From an uncultured Clostridium sp. (GTDB taxonomy: Bacteria; Bacillota; Clostridia; UBA1212; UBA1255), in assembly GCA_900543695.1 (NCBI GenBank), contig UQSG01000001.1:124001-188000 (forward strand): a stretch of DNA of 64,000 nucleotides, written 5' to 3'. The notes under the pieces are model-generated. The model was not told the DNA's origin and made no database searches. It saw only the letters and a program-made list of their open reading frames with translations. Below, one piece after another: positions 8,303 to 15,771 of the stretch; within the stretch, counting starts at the first letter, position 1; every line of letters begins with the position of its first letter. A program made the position numbers and the translations under genes.

Positions 8303-8920
8303 TCAGCGGATAAAATTCATGGGCCGGAGCGCTTCTTTTTCCGGAAGGCCGTAGGCTTCTTTCCCCAACGCAATGCTTTTCATCAGGAACGTCATGTTTC
8401 TTGCAAGCGTGCGCATGCCCTGCAGGCCCTCTGTATCCTGCTCGGCCTCGCCAGGCTCTCTGCCGTGGATGCTGTTCCAATATTGGCCGGATGCCACAGG
8501 CATCCCTGAAATCGTAAAAAACTTATTCAGCTCGTCGAAGGTCGAGGACAGTCCGCCTCTGCGCGCGGCTGCAACGGCAGCGCCAACTTTCATGGTTTTA
8601 TCAAAATGTGTGCTGAAAAACAGCCGCGTCAGGAAAGCGATCAGCGTCGCATTTGCAGAAGCGTAATAAACCGGGCTTCCAACAACCATTCCGTCGCATG
8701 CTTCAAATTTCGGTGCAAGCTCGTTGACTGCATCGTCAAATACGCACTTGCCCGTTTTGGCACAAGCGCGGCAGGCAATGCAGCCCCTGATGCTTTTTCC
8801 GCCAACGTGCAGAAGCTCTGTTTCCACGCCCTCCTGGGAGAAAACCTTCTCCATTTCATGCAGCGCGACATAAGTGTTTCCTTTTGCATGAGGGCTTCCG
8901 TTGATTAAAAGAACCTTCAT
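8303..8920 (-). CDS. NADPH-dependent FMN reductase / iron-sulfur flavoprotein family
   Basis: This 205-residue flavodoxin-fold protein starts with the FMN phosphate loop INGSPHAKGNT (residues 6-16). A compact cysteine cluster, GCIACRACAKTGKC, follows at about residues 46-59, as in iron-sulfur flavoproteins, so it may bind a [4Fe-4S] cluster as well as FMN. GSPVYYASANATLIAFLTRL is the conserved FMN-binding block. It is 25 bases downstream of a flavin-reductase gene and has GGAGG before its ATG, so the pair likely forms a two-gene redox operon. The physiological partner is unknown. Confidence 0.85.
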   Translation of the reverse strand: MKVLLINGSPHAKGNTYVALHEMEKVFSQEGVETELLHVGGKSIRGCIACRACAKTGKCVFDDAVNELAPKFEACDGMVVGSPVYYASANATLIAFLTRLFFSTHFDKTMKVGAAVAAARRGGLSSTFDELNKFFTISGMPVASGQYWNSIHGREPGEAEQDTEGLQGMRTLARNMTFLMKSIALGKEAYGLPEKEALRPMNFIR

Positions 8921-8945
8921 TTCATGACCTCCTTCCGCAGCTCCT

Positions 8946-9527
8946 TCAGTCCATGGGAACGCGCCGTGTCTGCAGGGCGTTTCCGTCCCTGAAGGCGTTC
9001 CCTACCTTTTCGCCCGACTTCAGATATGCGTTGTGAACGGGATCAAAGGAAATTGCCTGGAGCTTCTGGGCATCGGGCAGGCCGTCTTCTCCTAAAATAC
9101 GTTCGTCTGCATTGACATTGACGATCTCTCCAATAATATTTCCGTCCTCATTGAATTTAATAAGCCGGCATTCCAGCGTCATCGGCAGCTCCTCAATGAC
9201 AGGGGCGTCCACGAATTCGCTTTTTGTGGTATGGAAGCCGGCGCGTTCCATTTTGTCTGGCGTATCATTTCCCGAAGCAATCCCCACATAATCCGCGGCG
9301 GCAGCATGGGCGGCGTCGGCAAAGCTTATGGTAAACGCACCCTTAGCTTTGATGTTTTTCGTCGTTCTGTGCGTCGCACTGAGGCAGAGGATTATGCGAT
9401 TTGTATCATAAATGCCGCCCCAGGCAGCATTCATCGCGTTTGCTTTCCCGTTTTCGTCGTAAGTACCGACAATCAGTACCGGGAGCGGATACATCCATGT
9501 TTTCTTTCCAAAATTTTTTCTCATCAT
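8946..9527 (-). CDS. Flavin reductase-like (flavoredoxin family) protein
   Basis: The 193-residue protein has the split-barrel flavin-binding fold of flavoredoxin and ferric-reductase-like proteins. Recognisable segments are PLPVLIVGTYDENGKANAMNAAWGG near the start and the STHRTTKNI-like flavin-contact region (here SATHRTTKNIKAKGAFTISF). Such proteins bind FMN and pass electrons between NAD(P)H and small acceptors. It is the first gene of a pair with the FMN reductase downstream. Two adjacent ATG codons follow AAGGAG, so the start is certain within one residue. Confidence 0.87.
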   Translation of the reverse strand: MMRKNFGKKTWMYPLPVLIVGTYDENGKANAMNAAWGGIYDTNRIILCLSATHRTTKNIKAKGAFTISFADAAHAAAADYVGIASGNDTPDKMERAGFHTTKSEFVDAPVIEELPMTLECRLIKFNEDGNIIGEIVNVNADERILGEDGLPDAQKLQAISFDPVHNAYLKSGEKVGNAFRDGNALQTRRVPMD

Positions 9528-9580
9528 TCCATCTCCTTATCGGCGTTTGGCGCCTTTGCTTAAAGTTTCTTTCATATGTT

Positions 9581-9609
9581 ATTATACGGGAGGGGCGCGG
9601 CAATGTCAT
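9581..9609 (-). promoter_or_regulatory. Probable promoter for the flavin protein pair
   Basis: ATGACA (9609-9604) and TATAAT (9586-9581) lie 17 bases apart on the minus strand, about 54 bases before the flavin-reductase start. Confidence 0.5.
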
Positions 9610-9928
9610 GCCTGTTTTATCATCTGTCCGTACGCTCCGGCTCAAGAATTCTCTTCCAGAATTTTTCTTGCCCACGCTTTCACTTCCTGCTCGGCTTCCC
9701 GTGCTTCAGTCTGGCGCGGCAGTATTATGACAGGCAGCAAGGATTGCAGTAAACAAAGCGGCGGCGATTTTGTTTCCCTGTTTATATCTGAAGATTATAA
9801 CCGGCGCCGCATTTTCTTGCAGCCAAGGCATCCTCTGCGCTTTTTTCAGCCATATTCCTCTCCGTCGGCAAACAAATGCGCCTGCCGCTTCAATACGCTT
9901 TTCAATCAAGCAATTGTTTGTTTTCTTT
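9610..9928. other. Stretch without a convincing gene
   Basis: No open frame here has both a ribosome binding site and recognisable sequence. On the minus strand a short LFTAILAAC-like lipobox is followed after a frame change by a charged helix ending at 9642, which could be the wreck of a small lipoprotein but could equally be chance. The neighbouring 9929-10253 stretch is also decayed. Confidence 0.4.
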
Positions 9929-10095
9929 TTAATTAGGAATCTGAATATCCTCTTTGTAAACAGTAATCGTTTCTCCGTGTTCCTGGGAAGAATCAACATT
10001 TACAAGAAACAATTCCGGATCGTCAAAAATCTCAATCACCATTCCTTCGCGCCCATCTTTCAGTCTGACTGATCGTACTGTCGTATTGTTTGCAT
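9929..10095 (-). pseudogene. Small DUF4926-like gene, frame broken near its start
   Basis: The C-terminal frame reads VRLKDGREGMVIEIFDDP and ends with ETITVYKEDI, matching the small single-domain DUF4926 family (about 60 residues, unknown function). A good AGGAGG at about 10108-10103 is placed for the ATG at 10095, which begins MQTIRQYD in a different frame and stops after 11 codons. Removing or adding one base near 10070 would give MQTIRQYD joined to SVRLKDG, a normal family start. An upstream ATG at 10123 opens the second frame directly but overlaps the ribosome binding site. I read it as frameshifted, next to a decayed ABC transporter. Confidence 0.5.
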
Positions 10096-10106
10096 TGTAT
10101 TCTTTC

Positions 10107-10253
10107 CTCCTTATGTGATTCAAATTCGCAAATCTGTTTATCTTTGATTACTATAATTTTATCAAAAAATTTTGTACTTGCCAATCGATGTGAAATAAAA
10201 AACGCTGTCTGAGCTCCAATCAAATCATTAAATTCCTGATACAGCGCATATTC
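10107..10253 (-). pseudogene. Remnant of an ABC exporter nucleotide-binding domain
   Basis: About 49 codons encode the last part of an ABC ATPase: EYALYQEFNDLIG (the helix after the D-loop), then FISHRLASTKFFDKIIVIKD with the H-loop His, then a degraded FESHKE that matches the usual SHEEL. No Walker A, signature or Walker B sequence lies upstream. The sequence closest in style is the peptide or lantibiotic exporter type. This is the 3' scrap of a lost transporter gene. Confidence 0.65.
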
Positions 10254-10530
10254 TGCGCGCTGTGTATTTTTCAATTGCTCGCAAATTGTTTGCAAATAAT
10301 GAAATTGCACGTCCGTAAGGTCCATCACCTTTTTGTTCCTGTATTACAGAAAGCCTTGATTTACGCAGCTTTCTGTAATAAACTGACAGAAAAGCTGCGG
10401 CGCCAAACAGTATTTTTTCGATGAGGAGGAGCTCCTGCGGACAAAGCGCCTTTTGCGCTCGCGGCCTGCGAGGAGAAATGTGCGCCAAAATCAAGCGGCG
10501 CAGGAAATTTTTACTTGTTAAGGTGTCAAA
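10254..10530. other. Intergenic stretch before the HEPN-like gene
   Basis: No gene or RNA was recognised. The minus-strand frames here do not resemble any protein and lack ribosome binding sites. The last bases hold the AAGGTG ribosome binding site of the next plus-strand gene. Confidence 0.4.
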
Positions 10531-11016
10531 ATGAGCAATTTAAATGATGTTTTTCTGGAAGAATTCAAGCGTCTTGATAAAATGTGCCGTGAGCGGTATC
10601 AATCTGAAAAAGGCGTTACCAGTTATATCAGTGATATGAAGCGTACGGCGACAGATAAAAGCCGGTCCATCCCTAATTGGAACGCAGATCTTAAAGAGCT
10701 GATCCGGCTTCGTCATCTGAGAAACCAGCTGTCCCACGAAGTGGGCACATTTCACAGAAGTATGTGTACGCAAAGGGAGATTACCTGGCTGCGGTCATTT
10801 AATCATCGTATTTTGAAGCGTTCCGATCCTCTGGCTCTGCTTCGCAGAAAAGCTAATAATCCAAAGCAGCGGCAAAAGTCTCATCCGCGTAAAACGCCTG
10901 CGGCGGCAAAGCTGCCCAAACGTATCTCAGGCTGCCTGACTGCGTTCGTCGGATTACTGTGTCTCGCATTGACCGCCGCCCTTATCGTAATAATATTAGA
11001 GTTAATCTCAATGTAA
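10531..11016 (+). CDS. Unknown HEPN-like protein with C-terminal membrane anchor
   Basis: I do not recognise this 161-residue protein by name. The N-terminal 100 residues are helical and hold RHLRNQLSHEVG at about residues 54-65, in which RNQLSH fits the R-x4-H motif of HEPN ribonuclease-type domains. A basic linker rich in Lys, Arg and Pro (about 105-130) leads to a single hydrophobic helix (about 133-157) with four residues after it. The predicted layout is a cytoplasmic helical domain tethered to the membrane. It converges on copA through a shared terminator, and a decayed ABC/DUF4926 stretch lies behind it. The RNase role is inference from one motif. Confidence 0.6.
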   Translation: MSNLNDVFLEEFKRLDKMCRERYQSEKGVTSYISDMKRTATDKSRSIPNWNADLKELIRLRHLRNQLSHEVGTFHRSMCTQREITWLRSFNHRILKRSDPLALLRRKANNPKQRQKSHPRKTPAAAKLPKRISGCLTAFVGLLCLALTAALIVIILELISM

Positions 11017-11044
11017 ACGTTCATCCGCTGCGGCGGTATTGTTA

Positions 11045-11094
11045 AAAGGAAGAGGGCAAACCTCTCGAAGGGTGTTTGCCCCCTTCCTTTTTTT
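11045..11094. terminator. Bidirectional terminator between the HEPN-like gene and copA
   Basis: A long stem pairs AAAGGAAG and GGGCAAAC with GTTTGCCC and CTTCCTTT with one bulge. A T run follows on the plus strand and an A run precedes it, so it can stop transcription both ways. Confidence 0.85.
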
Positions 11095-11110
11095 CTCTGC
11101 GAGCGCGGGC

Positions 11111-11326
11111 TTATTCCACGCTGCAGCTTACCGGCGTATACCCGGCTTCTTTTACCGCTTCCATCAGCACCTGATCCGGCACCTCTTTTGTCAGCGTTAC
11201 GGTTGCCTGCTTCTTTTCCAGGTCTACCGCCGCCTCCTGCACGCCGTCTACCGCCGCCAGCGCCTTTTGCACATGCATCTGGCAGTGTGCGCACATCATA
11301 CCGTCTACCGTCAAAATTTTTTTCAT
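11111..11326 (-). CDS. copZ: CopZ-like copper chaperone, internal start inside copA
   Basis: An ATG at 11326, in frame with copA, is preceded by AAGGAAGG about six bases upstream. It would yield a 71-residue HMA protein with the Cu(I) motif MCAHC at residues 11-15, the size and layout of free CopZ chaperones. CopZ hands copper to CopA and to CsoR. Both a fused and a free form could be made from one frame. Independent translation is inferred from the ribosome binding site. Confidence 0.6.
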   Translation of the reverse strand: MKKILTVDGMMCAHCQMHVQKALAAVDGVQEAAVDLEKKQATVTLTKEVPDQVLMEAVKEAGYTPVSCSVE

Positions 11327-13735
11327 AGAAATCCTTCCTTTCTGTTCTGCCGGCTTCTCACCGGTCTTTGTTTGTGTATCCGGCTCCGCCGGATTTTTCT
11401 TAGATTCCTTTAAAGCTTCGCTTTGAGGCGCCGCCTTTCGCCGGAAGAAGCGCAGGCGCAGGGCGTTGGCAACGACGCAAACGGAGCTCAGACTCATGGC
11501 TGCGGAGCCGATCATGGGGCTCAGACGCAGCTGGAACGCTGGATATAATGCGCCCGCCGCCAGAGGAATCCCCAGCACGTTGTAGAAGAATGCCCAGAAT
11601 AAATTCATATGAATGTTCCGGACAACGGCGCGGCTCAGCTCGATTGCCGTCGCTGCGTCTTCCAGAGAGTCCTTCATCAGTACGACGTCGGCGGATTCAA
11701 TGGCAATATCCGTTCCTGCGCCAATAGCGATTCCGATATCCGCGCGCGTCAGAGCTGGGGCGTCGTTAATCCCGTCTCCTACCATGGCAACCTTATGCCC
11801 CTCCTGCTGAAGCGAACGGATCTTAGCTTCTTTTTCCGTGGGCAGCACGTCGGAAACAGCTTTTTCAATGCCAAGCTCTTTCCGGATCGCTTCAGCGGTA
11901 ATCCGGTTGTCTCCCGTCAGCATGACGACATGAAGGCCCATTTCCGCAAACCGGCGGATCGCCGCCCGACTCGTTTCCCGAATCGTATCCGCCACTGCGA
12001 TAATACCGACCAGCGCGCCGTCGCGGGCAAAAAGCAGCGGTGTTTTTCCCTCTTCTGCCAGGCGCCGGATCTCCGCTTCAGCCTGCCGCGGGGCAGCGCC
12101 GCCTTGAAGGAGTCCGTTTTCTTCCATAAACGCCGCATTTCCCGCAAGATAAGAAGAGCCTCGCACGACGGCCCTTACGCCGCGTCCTGCCAGCGCCTCA
12201 AAGTCTTCCGCCTTAGGAACGCGAAGCCCGTCCTGCCGCGCGCGTTCCGTTACCGCCTGGGCAAGGGGATGCTCGCTTCCGCTTTCGGCGGCGGCCGCTT
12301 CCTCCAGAAACGTCTGCTCAGTCAGCGTGGGATCCAGCAGTACGATATCTGTCACCGCCGGACGGCCGGAAGTAATCGTTCCCGTTTTATCGAGAACGAT
12401 CGTATCCACATTGTGCAGATTTTCCAGGCTTTCTGCTGATTTAATTAAGATTCCCAGCTCTGCCGCTTTTCCCGTTCCTACCATGATTGCGACCGGCGTT
12501 GCCAGTCCCAGCGCACACGGGCAGGAAATAACGAGAACGGAAATCGCATTGGACAGCGCAAATTCAAACGTCTGCCCTGCAAACAGCCAGATTACCGCAG
12601 TAAGAATGGCGATGCCGATGACGACCGGCACGAATATGCCGCTGACCTTGTCGGCCAAGCGCGCGATCGGTGCCTTGGAATTGCCGGCCTCATCCACCAG
12701 GCGGATGATCTGAGACAGCGTCGTATCCTCTCCGACCTTCGATGCTTGAAAGCGAAACGTTCCGTTTTTGTTGATCGTTGCGGATATGACGGGATCTCCC
12801 GCGCGCTTTTCCACCGGAATGCTTTCCCCGGTTATGGCCGCCTGATCGACATAGCCAAGCCCTTCCGTTACAACGCCGTCAACCGGAATGCTTTCCCCGG
12901 GACGGATTACCACAATGTCGCCCGCCACGACTTCCTCCGAGGGGATGGTCTGCTCTGCGCCCCCGCGGATAACGACGGCCGTTTTCGGCGCCAAATCTAC
13001 TAATTTGCCAAGGGCATCAGAAGTTTTGGATTTAGATTTTGCCTCCAGATATTTTCCCACCGTTACCAGCGTCAGAATCATTGCGGCCGACTCAAAATAC
13101 AGCGCGTGGGCATATTCATGCACTACATTCATGTTTCCGTGCCCGAATCCGTACGCCATGCGGAACATGGCAAACAGTCCGTAAAGCATAGAAGCGCCGG
13201 AGCCGGTTGCTACAAGCGAATCCATATTCGGCGCGCGGTGAAGCAGCGCCTTTAGACCGTTCCGAAAAAAATGTCCGTTAATCAGCAGAATCGGCACGGT
13301 AATGAGCAGCTGTGCCAGCGCGGAGACCAGCGCATTCTCCGTTCCGCTTAAAAATCCGGGAAGCGGCAGAGAAAGCATCTCTCCCATAGACAGGTACATC
13401 AGCGGGAGCAGCAGGACGACAGAAGCAATCAGACGGCGTTTCATCGCCTTTCTGCTTTCTTCCGCGCGGTTCTGCCGGGCCTGCCACTCTTCACGGAAGC
13501 CGCCTCCCTTCGATTCCGTTCGTCCCGATGCGGAGGCGCCGTATCCGATGGCCTGTACTGCGCTTATAATCGTTCCCGCGTTCAGCTTTGTCTCGTCATA
13601 CGTTACGGTCATACGGTTTGCCAGCAGACTGACGTCCACAGAGTCAACGCCGTCCAGTTTCTGGACGCACCGCGTTACGTTTGCCTGGCAGGCGGCGCAG
13701 GTCATTCCCGTGACGCTGTATTTCTCGGTTTTCAT
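11111..13735 (-). CDS. copA: Copper-exporting P1B-type ATPase with fused CopZ domain
   Basis: This 874-residue membrane ATPase pumps Cu(I) out of the cell. In order it has an N-terminal heavy-metal domain with GMTCAACQANV (residues 10-20), the transmembrane helices, the A-domain TGES, the CPC ion site in VISCPCALGLATP, the phosphorylation motif DKTGTIT, and the hinge GDGINDAPAL. After the last helix pair a charged linker of about 40 residues leads to a second heavy-metal domain with MMCAHCQMHV. That tail has its own ribosome binding site and ATG, so it looks like a copZ gene fused in frame. The gene follows csoR by 13 bases and shares its operator-promoter. Confidence 0.95.
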   Translation of the reverse strand: MKTEKYSVTGMTCAACQANVTRCVQKLDGVDSVDVSLLANRMTVTYDETKLNAGTIISAVQAIGYGASASGRTESKGGGFREEWQARQNRAEESRKAMKRRLIASVVLLLPLMYLSMGEMLSLPLPGFLSGTENALVSALAQLLITVPILLINGHFFRNGLKALLHRAPNMDSLVATGSGASMLYGLFAMFRMAYGFGHGNMNVVHEYAHALYFESAAMILTLVTVGKYLEAKSKSKTSDALGKLVDLAPKTAVVIRGGAEQTIPSEEVVAGDIVVIRPGESIPVDGVVTEGLGYVDQAAITGESIPVEKRAGDPVISATINKNGTFRFQASKVGEDTTLSQIIRLVDEAGNSKAPIARLADKVSGIFVPVVIGIAILTAVIWLFAGQTFEFALSNAISVLVISCPCALGLATPVAIMVGTGKAAELGILIKSAESLENLHNVDTIVLDKTGTITSGRPAVTDIVLLDPTLTEQTFLEEAAAAESGSEHPLAQAVTERARQDGLRVPKAEDFEALAGRGVRAVVRGSSYLAGNAAFMEENGLLQGGAAPRQAEAEIRRLAEEGKTPLLFARDGALVGIIAVADTIRETSRAAIRRFAEMGLHVVMLTGDNRITAEAIRKELGIEKAVSDVLPTEKEAKIRSLQQEGHKVAMVGDGINDAPALTRADIGIAIGAGTDIAIESADVVLMKDSLEDAATAIELSRAVVRNIHMNLFWAFFYNVLGIPLAAGALYPAFQLRLSPMIGSAAMSLSSVCVVANALRLRFFRRKAAPQSEALKESKKNPAEPDTQTKTGEKPAEQKGRISMKKILTVDGMMCAHCQMHVQKALAAVDGVQEAAVDLEKKQATVTLTKEVPDQVLMEAVKEAGYTPVSCSVE

Positions 13736-13748
13736 AAAACGGCCTCCT

Positions 13749-14084
13749 TTACTTCAGTTTGCGGATCAGCTCCAGCGCTTCCTCTACGATCTGCGTGTTT
13801 CCCTTTTGGATTTCTTCCACGACGCACGTTTCAAGATGGTTTTGCAGAACCAGATACCCAAACGCTTGAAGCGCGCTTTCCGCCGCCGCAACCTGCATCA
13901 GAATATCTCCGCAGTAACGGTTCTCCTCCAGCATTTTTGCAATTCCGCCAAGCTGTCCGCTGATCCGGCTCAGCCGGTTCTGGAGAAGCCGCAGCTCCTT
14001 TTCTCCGCGCGGAGTCGCCTTTCTTCTGCAGCATTCCGGCTCTGCGTCTCCCGCAGGGAGCTGGTTGGTTTTCTTTTCTTCCAT
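13749..14084 (-). CDS. csoR: Copper-sensing repressor, CsoR family
   Basis: The 111-residue helical protein has the CsoR copper site C-H-C: the Cys in ENRYCGDIL (about residue 59) and the His and Cys in QNHLETC (about 84-88). It has no HTH, as is normal for the family, and binds GC-rich inverted repeats until Cu(I) is bound. The N-terminal 30 residues, with two adjacent Cys, are variable. GAGGAGG precedes the ATG. It heads the csoR-copA operon, and two palindromes fitting CsoR sites lie just upstream, one inside the promoter, so it should repress itself and copA. Confidence 0.93.
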   Translation of the reverse strand: MEEKKTNQLPAGDAEPECCRRKATPRGEKELRLLQNRLSRISGQLGGIAKMLEENRYCGDILMQVAAAESALQAFGYLVLQNHLETCVVEEIQKGNTQIVEEALELIRKLK

Positions 14085-14100
14085 CCTTGCACCTCCTCAA

Positions 14101-14119
14101 AATACCCCATTAGGGTATT
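14101..14119. promoter_or_regulatory. CsoR-type operator 1
   Basis: The inverted repeat AATACCCCATTAGGGTATT lies just downstream of the expected transcription start of csoR. It matches the TACCC-N-GGGTA layout of CsoR sites. Confidence 0.75.
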
Positions 14120-14129
14120 TCTGATCTCT

Positions 14130-14158
14130 AGTATAATACCCCATACGGGTATTTTCAA
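14130..14158 (-). promoter_or_regulatory. Promoter of the csoR-copA operon
   Basis: TTGAAA (14158-14153) and TATACT (14135-14130) are 17 bases apart on the minus strand. Operator 2 fills the whole spacer. Confidence 0.8.
14135..14153. promoter_or_regulatory. CsoR-type operator 2
   Basis: The inverted repeat AATACCCCATACGGGTATT sits between the -35 and -10 elements of the csoR promoter, 34 bases centre to centre from operator 1. Binding there would block RNA polymerase. Confidence 0.8.
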
Positions 14159-14219
14159 GTGGAATTTGAAAAATTTTTTTGCAGTCTCCCCTGCGCTCGC
14201 GCCGAAGCCGCCGCATCAT

Positions 14220-14247
14220 TTGACATTTGCGTCGCATTCTATATAAT
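14220..14247 (+). promoter_or_regulatory. Promoter for the SDR gene
   Basis: Consensus TTGACA (14220-14225) and TATAAT (14242-14247) are 16 bases apart. Confidence 0.7.
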
Positions 14248-14287
14248 GGACAGAGTTACAGGATGTATGTATAAAGGGGGCTGCGCA

Positions 14288-15082
14288 ATGGAGAGAAAGG
14301 TCTGTCTGATCACCGGAGGCACCTCCGGGATCGGGAAATATACCGCGCTTGCCATGAGGTCTGCCGGCTATGCGGTTTTTGAAATCAGCCGAAGAGCGGA
14401 GGGAATCGACGGAATCTTTCACATTTCTGCCGATATCACGGATGAGAGCGCCGTTCAGCAGGCAGTAAGCGCGGTGCTCAGTCAGGCCGGCCATATCGAC
14501 GTGCTGATCAACAACGCCGGCTTCGGAATCTCAGGCGCAATTGAATTTACACAAACAGAAGACGCCAGACGGCAATTTGATGTAAATTTTTTTGGCATGG
14601 TCAATATGAACTGCGCAGTGCTGCCCATCATGCGCAGACAGCGCTGCGGAAAAATTTTAAACATCAGTTCCGTGGCCGCAATGATCCCCATTCCTTTTCA
14701 AGCGTATTATTCTGCCGCAAAAGCGGCAATTAACAGCTATACGCTCGCGCTGGCCGCCGAAATCCGTCCTTACGGAATCCAGGTCGGCGCAATTCAGCCG
14801 GGCGACATCAAGACGGGCTTCACCGCCGCTCGCAGAAAATCTCTGGAGGGCGACGACGTTTATGGCGGGCGGATCGGCAGAAGCATTTCCGTAATGGAGC
14901 AGGACGAGCAGGCCGGCATGCCGCCTGAAGCAGTCGCTCGGAAAATCTGCGCAGCGTTGAAAAAAAAGCGGCTTCGCCCGGTGACCACCGTAGGAGGCCG
15001 GTATCGTTTTATTTGTGCGGCTGCAAAATTATTACCCGCTTCCCTGTTAAACCGTATCGTCTCCAAAATCTACGCCGCGTAA
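14288..15082 (+). CDS. Short-chain dehydrogenase/reductase
   Basis: This 264-residue classical SDR has the NAD(P) loop GGTSGIGK near residue 12, the NNAGFG motif, a catalytic Ser in NISSVAAM, and YYSAAKAA with the catalytic Tyr and Lys. The region after the nucleotide loop (EISRRAEG) has Arg residues that favour NADPH, which is inference. The start at 14288 is chosen because it begins directly at the Rossmann strand and follows GGGGG; an earlier Met at 14264 would add eight residues. It has its own promoter. Substrate is unknown; the sequence resembles the acyl or steroid type oxidoreductases of COG0300. Confidence 0.85.
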   Translation: MERKVCLITGGTSGIGKYTALAMRSAGYAVFEISRRAEGIDGIFHISADITDESAVQQAVSAVLSQAGHIDVLINNAGFGISGAIEFTQTEDARRQFDVNFFGMVNMNCAVLPIMRRQRCGKILNISSVAAMIPIPFQAYYSAAKAAINSYTLALAAEIRPYGIQVGAIQPGDIKTGFTAARRKSLEGDDVYGGRIGRSISVMEQDEQAGMPPEAVARKICAALKKKRLRPVTTVGGRYRFICAAAKLLPASLLNRIVSKIYAA

Positions 15083-15181
15083 GTTCCCTTCACGCTTTTT
15101 CGCCCTATCTCATATTATAATTATGGACGGACCCGGCGGATGCGGGGCTGTCATTTATGATAGAAAGAGAGCTTGTTGATT

Positions 15182-15625
15182 ATGGAAAACCTTGTTATGA
15201 ACGCTTGCTGGTATCCCGGCCCGAACGGCGTCCCGGAATTCTTTTCCGGCGCGGGTACGACATATGATAACTTCTTCGTGGACGGATGCCGCACCAGCAG
15301 CATCACACAGACAAACGGCATGCAGGGATTCAACCAATATGATCCGCTGATTCCTGTCTGCGGCGGCAGCTGCATCAGCTGGAGCTATGTGATCCGTGCG
15401 ATCGAAGCGCAGCAAATCCTCCTCCAGGCTGCGTTTTTCGACGAGAACGGACTGCTGATCGATACGAGGCAGGTCGATATTACCTGCGGTGTATCCTGCC
15501 AATTCAGCCGGCAGGAGGCGCAGTTTATTGCGCCCTGCAGCGCCTCAGAGGTTCAACTATCTCTGCGTTTTAACGGTAATGTCACGGCATGTACGTTTTA
15601 CGCTCCGAGAGCGTGTTATTGCTGA
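15182..15625 (+). CDS. Cysteine-rich orphan protein
   Basis: I do not recognise this 147-residue protein. It has no signal peptide or membrane helix. It holds nine Cys spread over its length (NACWYPG, DGCRTS, PVCGGSCISW, DITCGVSCQF, APCSAS, TACTFY and ACYC), several as C-x3-C pairs. The central part, from SWSYVIRAIEAQQILLQAAFFDENG, has the alternating pattern of a beta-sandwich. The start at NLVMNACWYPGPNG looks like the first strand of such a fold. In a spore-former, a disulfide-rich beta protein without a signal peptide could be a coat or exosporium component, but nothing here proves it. It is followed by a terminator and stands alone. Confidence 0.6.
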   Translation: MENLVMNACWYPGPNGVPEFFSGAGTTYDNFFVDGCRTSSITQTNGMQGFNQYDPLIPVCGGSCISWSYVIRAIEAQQILLQAAFFDENGLLIDTRQVDITCGVSCQFSRQEAQFIAPCSASEVQLSLRFNGNVTACTFYAPRACYC

Positions 15626-15643
15626 ACCAAACCGTTCCTTTTT

Positions 15644-15677
15644 CGGGATCTGCCGCTTATCGGCAGATCCCGTTTTT
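15644..15677 (+). terminator. Rho-independent terminator after the cysteine-rich gene
   Basis: CGGGATCTGCCG and CGGCAGATCCCG form a perfect 12-bp stem with a CTTAT loop, followed by TTTTT. Confidence 0.9.
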
Positions 15678-15699
15678 ATCGTGTTGCGATAAATTTTTA

Positions 15700-15728
15700 T
15701 TGACTTTCAAAAATATTCCCTGTATACT
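15700..15728 (+). promoter_or_regulatory. Promoter for the DUF2975-HTH-thpR operon
   Basis: TTGACT (15700-15705) and TATACT (15723-15728) are 17 bases apart, 43 bases before the DUF2975 start codon. Confidence 0.75.
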
Positions 15729-15771
15729 ATTGCCGAAAACTTTTTTAAAAAGAAAAACGGAGGGCATCATC

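Noticed and set aside
9642..9790. Possible small lipoprotein (LAAC lipobox then a charged helix) on the minus strand
   Set aside because: The two halves are in different frames, no ATG or ribosome binding site precedes the hydrophobic part, and the match is too short to rise above chance.
14159..14287. Longer N-terminus for the SDR protein starting at 14159
   Set aside because: It would begin upstream of the promoter elements and inside the csoR control region, and adds no SDR sequence.
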